Positions 29,866-64,000 of a stretch of 64,000 nt of DNA are shown here, in pieces; within the stretch, counting starts at the first letter, position 1; the number at the start of each line of letters is the position of its first letter. The position numbers were made by a program, and so were the translations under genes. Source of the stretch: Petrosia ficiformis (taxonomy: Eukaryota > Porifera > Demospongiae > Haplosclerida > Petrosiidae); NCBI GenBank assembly GCA_947044365.1, contig OX345636.1, positions 23,345,466 to 23,409,465 of the forward strand, written 5' to 3'. Below the pieces are notes generated by a model. It saw only the letters and a list, made by a program, of their open reading frames with translations. It ran no database searches and was not told the DNA's origin.

Positions 29866-31525
29866 TTAATTATTACCAGAGTCAGGCGTGGGAAGTTCCT
29901 CTGTGTTTAGCTTTCCAACAATATAGTCAAGTGCCAGGTCTTTGTGCAAATGGAATTTTACGAACAAAAGTCATTTCTTTTTTAGAGAAATCTATTTCTA
30001 ATTTCATAAACCCAAAATCTCCTGCACCGGTGCAGACAATTCCATAAGATGACAACATTTGCATTTCAAGTAGATTTTTGTTAGTTATGCCCATTATCAG
30101 GTTGTTAACAAATGTGTTGACGCATGTAACAATCATATTTGCTCGTAGTTGGCAAATTAGTGCTACTGGTGACTTTCCGTCTATTTTTTTCCCTTCAATT
30201 TCTTCAAAATCATTCCTTGGAGAGCTACCAACAATATCTTCCTCTTCCTCGACAGTTGTAATCACAGATGCTTCCCTTTCATTTGACACATAACAGATGT
30301 CACCACCTCTGCTAAATTGACAGTATCCTTGGCCTTGTGGGAATGAAACATGTTTAAGGCTCGTATAAAATCTTGTGATGCCTTCTTTCAGTTCTTCTAT
30401 ACAGCTTGACTCACTGTTTACGAATGGTAATGTGAAGTTCTTAAGGTAGCCGTCCTTGTCATATGCAGGAATTTTTTCACCTAGACAAAAGAACGTTACG
30501 GATAAATGGATCTACTTTTATTTTATCCTCTTGAATTTCAAGCTCGTAATAATTCAACTGCACCCTAAAAGTCACCAGGAGAAGCAGAGGAACAACCTTT
30601 CGAATCAAATATACAAATAAAAAGGTGCAGATTTCCAATAGGATCTAACTGTTTAACAGATTTAACAAAGGAGCTTAATAACATTTTTTTCTGGATCATA
30701 GCAGTCTTTAACTGCAAGACTGTTAAGGCAAGAAGTATGTTATGGCTTACACTTTTACCATTTTTGGTTATACTCAGCAGGAGTTTTTTTGGCTCTCTCG
30801 TTTCAAAAATAAATAAAATTCCGTTGAAAGTCTAAAGAAAAAGAGCAAACAAATTACTTAATACTATCCAAGAAATCTTTTTTGTCATTTATACCTGGCT
30901 AAATCAGCAACTATTTCCAATGTATATGTACTATCTTCTGTGTTGTCTTTTTCCTGCATTTCTTGTAACTTAGCCTACAGGAGAAACATCTGTTTGAACA
31001 CTTGGTGGAGAAAGATGATTAAAACGCACCTCAATAAAATCCATAAAATTCCTGGTATCTTCATTAGTAAGCAAAATGTCACAAACATCCAGAGCATCCA
31101 CCTAAAAGTAAAAATGGTGCTTTAGACTTGGCAAATACACTTCCATATTATAAGGCAAGCTAAACCCTCATGCATGCACTTTGTATCAGCTTGAAATAAA
31201 ATGACACCCATAGTACATCTAAAAAGGCAATAGTTTGGCTAAATTTATATTATGAAACCTTTTTTTCTCAAACACTAACAGGTCCATACGATATTTGGTT
31301 ACATACTTCGAAGACATCCTTTAATAATTTTTTCAAATGATTAATCTTCGTTCTATTGAGACTGAGATGAAAAGCATCAAGAAAGTCGTCAACAGCAATT
31401 TCAGCTAAGAAAGGAAATTTTCTCGTAAGCTATTTCATGCAACAAAACACCTCACCTGTTTGAGCACTAAATGAAATTCTTCACCTCCTTTTAACTGGCA
31501 CAACGATTAGAAGCCATTCTAAAAA
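29866..31525 (-). pseudogene. Uncharacterised multi-exon gene with frame breaks
   Basis: Not recognised as a known family. Exons: an uncertain first exon ending 31464 or nearby, 31404-31307 (IAVDDFLDAFHLSLNRTKIN), 31101-31030 (VDALDVCDILLTNEDTRNF), 30974-30895, 30831-30576 and 30480-29866. Borders are GT-AG, and phases agree if one A is missing from a poly-A run at about 30790. The last exon encodes a long conserved-looking region (EKIPAYDKDGYLKNFTLPF; ICQLRANMIVTCVNTFVNNL; YGIVCTGAGDFGFMKLEIDF) with an acidic linker (VEEEEDIVG). It needs another one-base shift near 29935 to continue as DLALDYIVGKLNTEELPT. The first exon also breaks after MASNRCAS. Either a recent pseudogene or base errors at homopolymers. 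About 390 residues if intact; mostly soluble, no membrane segment. Confidence 0.6.
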
Positions 31526-31739
31526 TAATAATAATAATAATAAATGATGTCCAGAAATCATATACAATAACACAATCCAGCAAAATCTTGGAAATAGAGT
31601 TGAGGATTCAATGCCATCTATCAGTTTTTTAATTATGAAGTGTAATTAATAAACAAACATGTATATATATCTATTACATGTACAGTACATACAGTACTAT
31701 GGTAAGGTACAGTACAATAAACTATTACAGTGGAGTAGG

Positions 31740-31803
31740 AACAGGGGGGGCAAGGGGGGGCCTAGGCCCCCAAAGTTGAATAAGGGGGGCCAGCCCCCCC
31801 AAT
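31740..31803. repeat. G-rich tract with palindromic C-rich partner
   Basis: Runs of seven G (twice), then 'cctaggccccc', 'ggggggcc' and 'ccccccc'. It could form a hairpin or a G-quadruplex. Resembles an end of a GC-rich mobile element. Confidence 0.5.
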
Positions 31804-33199
31804 ATCCATAATCCTATCTTGCAATGAATGTCATATTACAAATTACATCATCATAATGAAACAGCTGAACGCACCTCACTGAGAGTACATGAGTCAGTTT
31901 TAACACCGAGTTTCCAAAGATGTCACTGGCTAAAAAAGCTATACACCAATGAATGATATTCCAATTAAAAGGGTCACACGCATTCAAACATTATGTGATA
32001 TATTCAACTATCATCCTAGTTTGAAAATGCTGTTTACTAAAGTCAACAAGCTCTTGAAGATTTATCTCACCACTCCGGTAACAACATCTACAACCAAACG
32101 TAACTTCTCAGCCTTGTGATGAATAAAAACCTACCAGAGGAATTCAATGACCCAGGCTCGCTTAACGAATAATAATAACTTACAAATACCAGTTTTGGTT
32201 ATACTCAAATGCTTAGTTTAGGAGATATTTTTTAGCTATCCTATGAAACTAGATGGATGTATTCCTAGTACAGAACTGCATATTCAATCATCATCACATT
32301 ATAGTTACCAATCAAACCCATTAAAAAATCATCTCTTTTTTGCATTGGCAATGTCTGAACTAAAAATTCAGCAAAAGTCCTCCAAACTGCCTGCAGGTTG
32401 ATGTGGATCGATTCTACAACTTGGTATCAGAAAATTTAAATACATTGCAATTGGTTTTTGTTTATAATTGGGTCTGAAGTTGCTGTTTCAATAACTATCC
32501 TCTACTGGTCATTGCTTTGTAATCCATATTATGATTTTGATTACTTCAGTCATATCAATTTTGTAATACATGGTTTGCTATGATGCGTGCACAGACTTTG
32601 GTTAAGCAGTATACCTGTCTGTCTCCATCATGCAGTATACCTGGTTGCATTTGATGGCATATACTGTATTTACTAGAATACATTACACTGCTTGCAGCAA
32701 AACTTTGTTATAAGAAAATACCAGTACCCTCACCCCAAGATAACTGATGACTTGAAATATTGGAAGGGAGACTAGTGCAATTACCATTACGACAACAAAT
32801 CCTGAAGAACAACCTGAATTTTCCTGATAGTCAGTCTGAGGATAAATAAATTCTGATTGTTATTATTAGCATTATATTAAAAAGGAGATGAACATGTCTG
32901 CCAGTAATTCAGAGAACACATGAATATTGCATCATTGTTAAAATTTTTACTACATACAGCCTATATACAACAGGGTTATATAAGTATCAATTCTGTCCAT
33001 AATGCAAACAATTTCAGGAGTACTTCTTTGTTTCATTTTCACTCTAGTAAACATTTTTATGTGCAAGTGACAATGCTAAAGCAACATCACAGTCTTGTAT
33101 TTGGTTTCACATCTCTACATGGTATTTTAATTATTGTTATCAATTTTATCACATCAAGATGAGTTAGTTGTTTTCTGGTTTAGATTTTGGACTGTCCAC

Positions 33200-33239
<40 letters not shown>

Positions 33240-33382
33240 GAACATTGGTTTCTTTTTCAAATAATAGTTATTATTATTATTTATGCTGTAATTTGCTTTA
33301 AGAACTCAACGTTATGTAGGTATTGTGTTTAACATAAAAAAGGATAAAAGATTATAATACTTGAGTTATGACAATAGTTATA
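31804..33382. other. Intergenic, uncharacterised gene 5' side to HERC4-like 3' end
   Basis: About 1.6 kb with no ORF, repeat ends or RNA gene that I can support, apart from the trinucleotide repeat at 33202-33239. Confidence 0.45.
33202..33239. repeat. (ATA)n microsatellite
   Basis: About twelve perfect ATA/TAA units, about 145 bp beyond the HERC4-like stop codon. Confidence 0.9.
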
Positions 33383-58510
<25,128 letters not shown>

Positions 58511-60290
58511 TTAATTCAGCACCTGTATAATAGAACAAGTAATCATAAAGAAAGGTCATCCCATTTACAAGTAATTTTTCAGAGTACTTTCATGCATACA
58601 AGTCAGACAGGACACTTCTACAATAGCAGTGTAACTGTATGAATGAAAATCCATTACTTGTACTACCAAACAATACTTCATACAACAGCTATATGTACTG
58701 TAGAAAATTAATCAACATGGAGACTTCATCCTTTTTCAACAACATTATGGGAACCACACTGTTATTGCTGTGGGACAATTGTCTAATTAAACACTTCACA
58801 TACTTTTGGCAAACGTACAAATGTAGTTCATGATTTAATTTTCAGTTTTCAGTTCATGGAAATGCATTTACCATGCTTCAGCTCTGCTCACAAAAATAAA
58901 ATGTCTAATTACAGTAATTTAATACCACCAGGACAAAAATTACTAATGACAGTAATGAGATAACAAGGTTTGTACATGCATTGCTATTCGTATTTGTCTG
59001 TGTACAATACATGCATGGATATGCAGACAAATAAAACAACAATTTAGTTATATACGTAATGTATATATGAAGTGAGTATAATGGTGCATTCATAAAAACT
59101 ACTAGTTTTTTTGTTACTACATTATAATAAATTTTGTTGACTTTCTTAATATAGTATGTGTGAACAAGGTAACTGGTTTGCACGGTAATATACATGTACT
59201 TTGTATCATATGGGTCAATTATTGAGGATAGTTATTTCCAATAGATTCATTAAGCTGAAAAAGAGCTATAACATTAAAGACAGTCTCTTCTCCTTCAGAA
59301 ATGAATTGTGTACAAGTAGATGTATCATATTCACATAATAAATGAATGTCATGTTGCACAGAACCCTTACCATCATGGCAAGATAAACAGTATGTGAAAA
59401 TTTGAATCGAGAAGATTATTGTTATTTGTTTTGACTTCGAGTACTATTCACCACGCATGAAAAAAATCAGATGTAGTTATTTTATTCACTTGTTTGAGAA
59501 GTATAGCCTAATTAAATAAAGGTACAGCTTGAAGCAAGCAAGTGTAATTATCGTTTGAAGATGGCCTTTCTCTGTGTTCTGAATTAGTGCCACTAATTCA
59601 TGTCACTAGGTTTTCAGTAGTGTTACACTATGAATGGCAGTATAACAGTGTGAGATATCTATTAACTGTCTTTCACAGCCAAAGTCACATCTGGATCCAA
59701 CGACAGTAAATGTGAGACATTAAAACTGTTATAACTTTCAAACCAGAAATTTCCTACATATTTATTTGGTTCCATTTTATTCTGAGTCTATCGGTACATC
59801 AATCTGAAGTTTCCGTGATTGGACTGGTGAGACACACACACAACCAACAACTGTAATCCACATGGAAATGATAATTAACCACACTTTAGACAAAGCTATA
59901 ATACTGTACCGATTTCAAACAGTAATGGTCAGAAGGGACATGCAAGTACTTCTAACAAAAAAATCCATGATTATATTACAAAGTGTATATATATATATAT
60001 ATTTATATATTTATATATTTATAATCATGTATAATTATTATAAATTTGAACTGATGGCATTCTCTAATTAGTTCAAAAGCATTTATTATATATACCACAC
60101 TCAACTCACGAAAAAGTAGTGAGTAGAACGCCTTAGACAAAGTGGCCTTTCTTTCCTTTCTAACTCCCTTGACTTGATCGTTTCGACAGTGTTGTACACA
60201 ATAAAGTGAAACAGCAGAAACGCCCTATATAACTCAACCGAGACTAGATATAGATTAAGACTAAGACCACACCTCTAATTTTAATGGGCG
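58511..60290. other. 5' region of the HERC4-like gene and gap to the Pif1 relic
   Basis: No coding sequence I can support. The HERC4-like promoter and any untranslated exon should lie here, but no core promoter element is clear. An AT-rich tract lies at about 59985-60025. Confidence 0.45.
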
Positions 60291-60297
60291 GTGCGCG

Positions 60298-60415
60298 CAG
60301 GTCTGTATATTGCTTTCCACGGGGTTGTATATATTTTTCTTGTGTCCACTTACGCGAGTATGCGTTGTATACGTAGTTAAGGAAGTGACGTAATTCCGGG
60401 GGCAGAACCAATGCA
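60298..60415 (-). repeat. D1 right half, reverse orientation
   Basis: Read on the minus strand it shows 'acttccttaactacgtatac', then 'ccccgtggaaagcaatata'. It ends about 60 bp before the Pif1-like coding begins. Confidence 0.65.
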
Positions 60416-60474
60416 GATTACCACCGAAAGGTTGATAGAGGAATGAGTCACAACGTTTAGCCTTTCAAAAAGTT

Positions 60475-61680
60475 TTGAATTACACTACGGCTCGACACGA
60501 GTACCAGATGCATGCTGTAGAGTCACCACCTGAGCCACTTAGGCTTTTCATTACCGGTGGCGCTGGTACTGGTAAGAGTCATGTAATTAGTGTAGTTCAT
60601 GAGCACTTTGAACGTGCCCAGATTGGCGACGGATGTGCTTGTATGTTGATGGCTCCAACCGGAGTAGCTGCATTCAATATCGGAGGTCTCACTATTCACA
60701 AAGCGCTCAACTTGCCTGTAGAGCATGGTAAAAGAACCACCTATCGCAAGTTAGCGAGTGAGAGACTTCACGGTATGAGACGTCTTTGGAAGAGTGTCAC
60801 CACGATCATCATTGATGAGATCAGTATGGTCTCATATCAGACACTCAACTTTGTTCACCAGAGATTGACTGAAATCAAAGGTACAGATGACACTGAAGTT
60901 CCTCTTCAGAGATCTCAATGTCATTGCTGTTGGAGACTTCTTTCAACTACCACCTGTTAGAGACAAATTTATATTTCAGGAAGGTAATGGTTATAATCCT
61001 GGTTCTACCCACTTGTGGAGAGATATCTTCACAATGGTGGAGCTGACCATTAACATGAGACAGATGGGTGACAACACTTACTCTCAAGTACTGGGTAGAA
61101 TTCGCACTGGACAGCAAACTCCAGACGATATCACTCTGCTCAGGACCCGTCTGACTTCTGGTATAGATACTCCAGTGGATATTGAACAGTCTCCATTCAC
61201 AGATGCTCTGCGTCTGTTACCTTTGAAAGTCATGGTGGACGAATACAATACTCACCGTCTTCGGCAGTTGGCGCAGACGTCGACTGTGTTTGAATTCAAG
61301 GGTGAGCATTCAATTGTTGACTCCAATTCTGCTAGACAGAGTTACGGTGTCGTTCAACATGTTGATGTCCCAGAGAGACTCATCCCACCCGATGACAATG
61401 ACTGTGCTGGCCTCCCAAGAAGTCTGAAACTGGTGGTTGGTGCACAAGTCATGCTCCGAAGAAACATCCTCTGTGAAAATGGACTAGTAAATGGAGCTCG
61501 TGGAATTGTGGTGGGATTTACTTGGCCTGATGGACAGCCAACACAGCCTGAAATTGGACAGCTACCTCAAAATGTTCTGGTCAAATTCCACGATCCTCGC
61601 GTTGGTCGTATCAGCTGAGTGAGTGTTGTTGAAGATGATGCAGAAGCTGTTCCTATTGAATCTGTGACGGCAAAATTCTA
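60475..61680 (+). pseudogene. Pif1-type helicase relic, Helitron-like
   Basis: SF1B Pif1 motifs in order: FITGGAGTGKSHV (Walker A), APTGVAAFNIGG (Ia), IIIDEISMVS (Walker B), VIAVGDFFQLPPV (III), ELTINMRQMGD (IV), and LKLVVGAQVMLRRNI with NGARGIVVGF (domain 2). A one-base frame change at about 60898-60905 separates motif II from motif III. A TGA at 61616-61618 follows VGRIS, where coding continues in the same frame as VSVVEDDAEAVPIESVTAKF. The last conserved block with the QG(M)T-type motif is absent. Helitron transposons encode such helicases after a Rep domain; no Rep domain was found upstream, so this is a 3' part. Confidence 0.88.
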
Positions 61681-61859
61681 TAATAATTATTGTTGTGCTA
61701 TATAATACTTTTAATTATAATCAGAGTTTGTTTAGTATTGTTATTATTGTACAATTATGTGTGTTATTAAAGCTGGACTTTAATATTGTATTTATCTGTA
61801 CATGTACATGTATTGAGCCTTATAATTATAATTATAATAATTATTATTATTATACATGT

Positions 61860-62060
61860 TCTATTCTATTGTGTGTAGGATTTCCTATTGGGCGGTGTAT
61901 ACCATCTATGTATTGATTGGTTGTATACCCCCTAGGGTCCCCTGCTTACTTTCACCGTTTGCAACACACATTGATCCCTGTCCCAATTGGTTGATGGTGG
62001 ATCCTCACCTTCTGTTCAGAAGGTGAGTGGCCTGGCATAAGGGACGCCTCCTCGTGGTCT
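61860..62060. other. Hairpin-containing stretch 3' of the Pif1 relic
   Basis: ctcaccttct and agaaggtgag at about 62003-62026 form a 10-bp stem with a 4-nt loop, followed by 'tggcctggcata'. Helitron 3' ends have a short hairpin before CTRR. A clean terminus cannot be asserted. Confidence 0.35.
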
Positions 62061-62133
62061 AGGCTGGTAACTTCTACTTTTGTAATGGCACTTAATTAAT
62101 GTATGATTGATAATAATTTTCCTTTGTAATTAC

Positions 62134-62486
62134 AGTCTGAAAGATGTCAAACAACAATGCAATTATGTATGATCAAGGAAACATTCATAACTTTCATAGC
62201 TAATTTCTGCGCTTCAAGGTATAGAATGTCTCAATTTGAAGACTTCATTCCCGACGGCATGGATTTAGATCTAAGTAATGAAGAAGTAACTCCACGGTCT
62301 CCTATTAGACCTCCACCTCCAGTTGGAGCTCCTCCACCCAAAAAAGGGAGAAAAAGAAAGAGGAAACAAAAGGGGAGGGGAAAAGATTATAACTGTTAGT
62401 TAATAAGTAATTTTATAATAATAATAGTAATTATATTCTGTTTTGTTTATACAGATTCAAGTAACCAAAAATGGTGGTTTAATAAT
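62134..62486 (+). CDS. Small basic hypothetical protein, two exons
   Basis: Not recognised. An acceptor (taattacag) at 62133 opens an exon whose best reading starts at MSQFEDFIPDGMDLDLSNEE (about 62227), then SPIRPPPPVGAPPPKKG and a Lys/Arg-rich stretch RKRKRKQKGRGK, a likely nuclear signal. A GT donor at about 62395 and a strong acceptor (gtttatacag, about 62453) join in phase to YSSNQKWWFNN and a stop at about 62486. Acidic start, proline-rich centre and basic end suggest a nuclear accessory protein or a transposon-derived exon. The donor GTTAGT is acceptable but not strong. Confidence 0.4.
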
Positions 62487-62886
62487 TAAAACAAGTGTAT
62501 ATAGAGAAAAAAACATCCCTATATTTGCTTTGTGATGACTATGTATTAAGCATTGCTGATGGCACTAGTGTCTCTACCTTTCTGTGTACTCGAAAGCTGG
62601 GGCCTGAAGACGTAAGTGTAAGCCTGATTACAGTCTAAGTACACAGATCTTTGAAGTATTCCTACAAGGTTCTAAATGATGACTTCCTTATATCTGAAAC
62701 TTAACAACTTATTATACTTACTTGTTAAAGATTCTTGCATAATATTTATACTGTTTTGACGCAACTTCCTTAACTACGTATACAACGCATAGTCGCGCAA
62801 GTGACACAAACATATATATATATATATACATTAAACCCCGTGGAAAGCAATTATAGGAATGGCCCTACAGGCCATAAAAACATAAT
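62484..62886 (+). repeat. D1 dispersed element, best complete copy
   Basis: Left inverted repeat catccctatatttgcttt at 62514-62531, right aaagcaattataggaatg at 62844-62861, then the hairpin tggccctacaggcca (62860-62874) and 'taaaaac'. About 400 bp with no ORF. Shares its left flank 'aaaacaagtgtatata' with the copy at 9226. Confidence 0.8.
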
Positions 62887-63120
62887 TATTAAATTATAAT
62901 TATATATATTATATATATTATATTATTTAAAAGTTTCATTTAAATTATATATATATTATAATTATTAGCGAATACCAGCAGAAATTCCAGTAGCTAAAAC
63001 TTTCACTTACTCTCCTCTGTACATGCTGTTTAAGCTTGCATTAGATTGTCTTGCATGCTACAGAGTGATCTCTGCCTTGCAGTAGTAGTGGTCTTAATTA
63101 ATCTTTGTTGTTTCTATCCT

Positions 63121-64000
63121 TTACGCTCTAATCCTTCTCTGTATTTCTGTATTGTACAGAGTATCAGCATTCATTTTGCCCTTCAATTCAGAGGATGGAG
63201 AGAATTCGACGCACCCGCCACTCAATTTAACCCCATCTTTTGCTATCAAAAGGGCACGGACTGTTGGAGTGTTCAACTGGTTCCTAGTTTTTGTCTTGAT
63301 GAGGTTAACAGAAGAAAAGATCCTCTCGACGTCAACGTTTGCATGTGGCAAACTCGGCAGGCTGAACATAAAGTTGCATAGGGTCTCAAATTGTGCATAC
63401 CCAGCCCCATCTTTAACTTGAAATAATTTACCCCAAAACTCTTCTGGCTCCATGTCCTCTTTGTGAAATGGAAGAGTAACGATGGCTAGCTGACGCCATT
63501 GATCATCCAACTGTTGCAGCTTAGAAAGTTAACCTGGGAGGTGGGATCAACATCCTTCAGGTCATTCCTTTTCCAGTACCCTTCCATCATATAGCAGCTC
63601 AAGAACTCCCTGTAGATGGTCGACAATCCTCGTGATAAACAATGCAGAGACATTTTCGAACTCTGGAACACCAGATTCAGCTCTGTAAATTTTGGCAAAA
63701 CAAAATTAAGAAAATGGAAGTAGAGCTTGCAAATCGGATTTTGTAGCTGACTCAAGATATTTTGGGATGATAAAAAATTGTCTGTATTTGAAAATACACT
63801 AACTAAGGCATTCCACTGCTCTATCAGTCGCTGGACACATGAATGCAGTGATAACCACCGAGTTTGGCATCGTTTTAAAATTTGATAGGGCTCAACATCA
63901 GCAAATAATTGGAATTTTTGGAATTCTCCTTGTCGTTTAGCGCTATGGCTAAAGTAATTGTAAACAGCATGAATTAAATTCTTTTGGTGTACGGGGAAGT
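63121..64000 (-). pseudogene. hAT-like transposase C-terminal half, 5' end beyond window
   Basis: Two minus-strand frames join near 63510. The upstream frame (from the window edge) contains NYFSHSAKRQGEFQKFQ, TRWLSLHSCVQRLIEQWNAL and HFLNFVLPKFTELNLVFQSS, typical of hAT-like host-gene relatives of the ZBED/SCAND3 kind. The downstream frame contains FWGKLFQVKDGAG and LPHANVDVERIFSSVNLIKT, with KTRNQLNTPTV, the hAT dimerisation block. A one-base change near 63510 breaks it. Tail residues after 63250 look unselected. The fragment at 18687-19250 is from a related element (LPHSNADTERIFSQINLIKS). Confidence 0.85.

Overview
This is eukaryotic, intron-rich, AT-rich animal DNA, not bacterial. GT-AG introns with intact phase, a complete HERC4-type RCC1-HECT gene, an SDA1 gene, a cluster of death-domain genes and dense remnants of hAT, piggyBac, Tc1/mariner, Merlin, P-like and Pif1/Helitron-like elements indicate an early-branching metazoan. 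The compact gene spacing, death-domain expansion and very abundant TACATGTA words make a demosponge (Amphimedon-like) my best guess. That species call is inference.

Layout. 1-2720: broken Tc1/mariner and piggyBac transposases. 3101-10378 (minus): first four coding exons of an SDA1/SDAD1 ribosome-biogenesis gene, its introns filled with a hAT transposase relic, a hAT MITE with a perfect 8-bp target duplication, and several copies of a dispersed short element that I call D1. 11016-22420 (minus): three head-to-tail death-domain genes (C, B, A), each starting with a tiny coding exon of 7 or 13 nt. B and A come from a local tandem duplication that was later hit by a hAT and by a RecQ-helicase-bearing element with inverted ends. 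A second RecQ-like element (21176-21947) lies in gene A's intron and holds a 72-bp perfect inverted repeat. 22980-26845 (minus): multi-exon P-element/THAP9-like transposase with nonsense and frameshift damage. 27347-27941: GC-rich piggyBac-type MITE bounded by TTAA. 29866-31525 (minus): an uncharacterised multi-exon gene with frame breaks. 33383-58510 (minus): an apparently intact 22-exon HERC4-like E3 ligase gene of 1087 codons, with many MITEs and a dead Merlin copy in its introns. 60475-61680 (plus): broken Pif1/Helitron-type helicase. 62134-62486: small basic hypothetical gene. 63121-64000 (minus): hAT-like transposase fragment running off the window.

Host genes are all on the minus strand: SDA1 (60S subunit biogenesis), three small death-domain adaptor-like proteins (probably apoptosis or innate signalling) and HERC4-like (ubiquitin ligation). 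The rest is mobile-element sediment. I saw no tRNA, rRNA or CRISPR array. Exon boundaries were read by hand from splice sites, reading phase and similarity to remembered protein families; no alignment was run.
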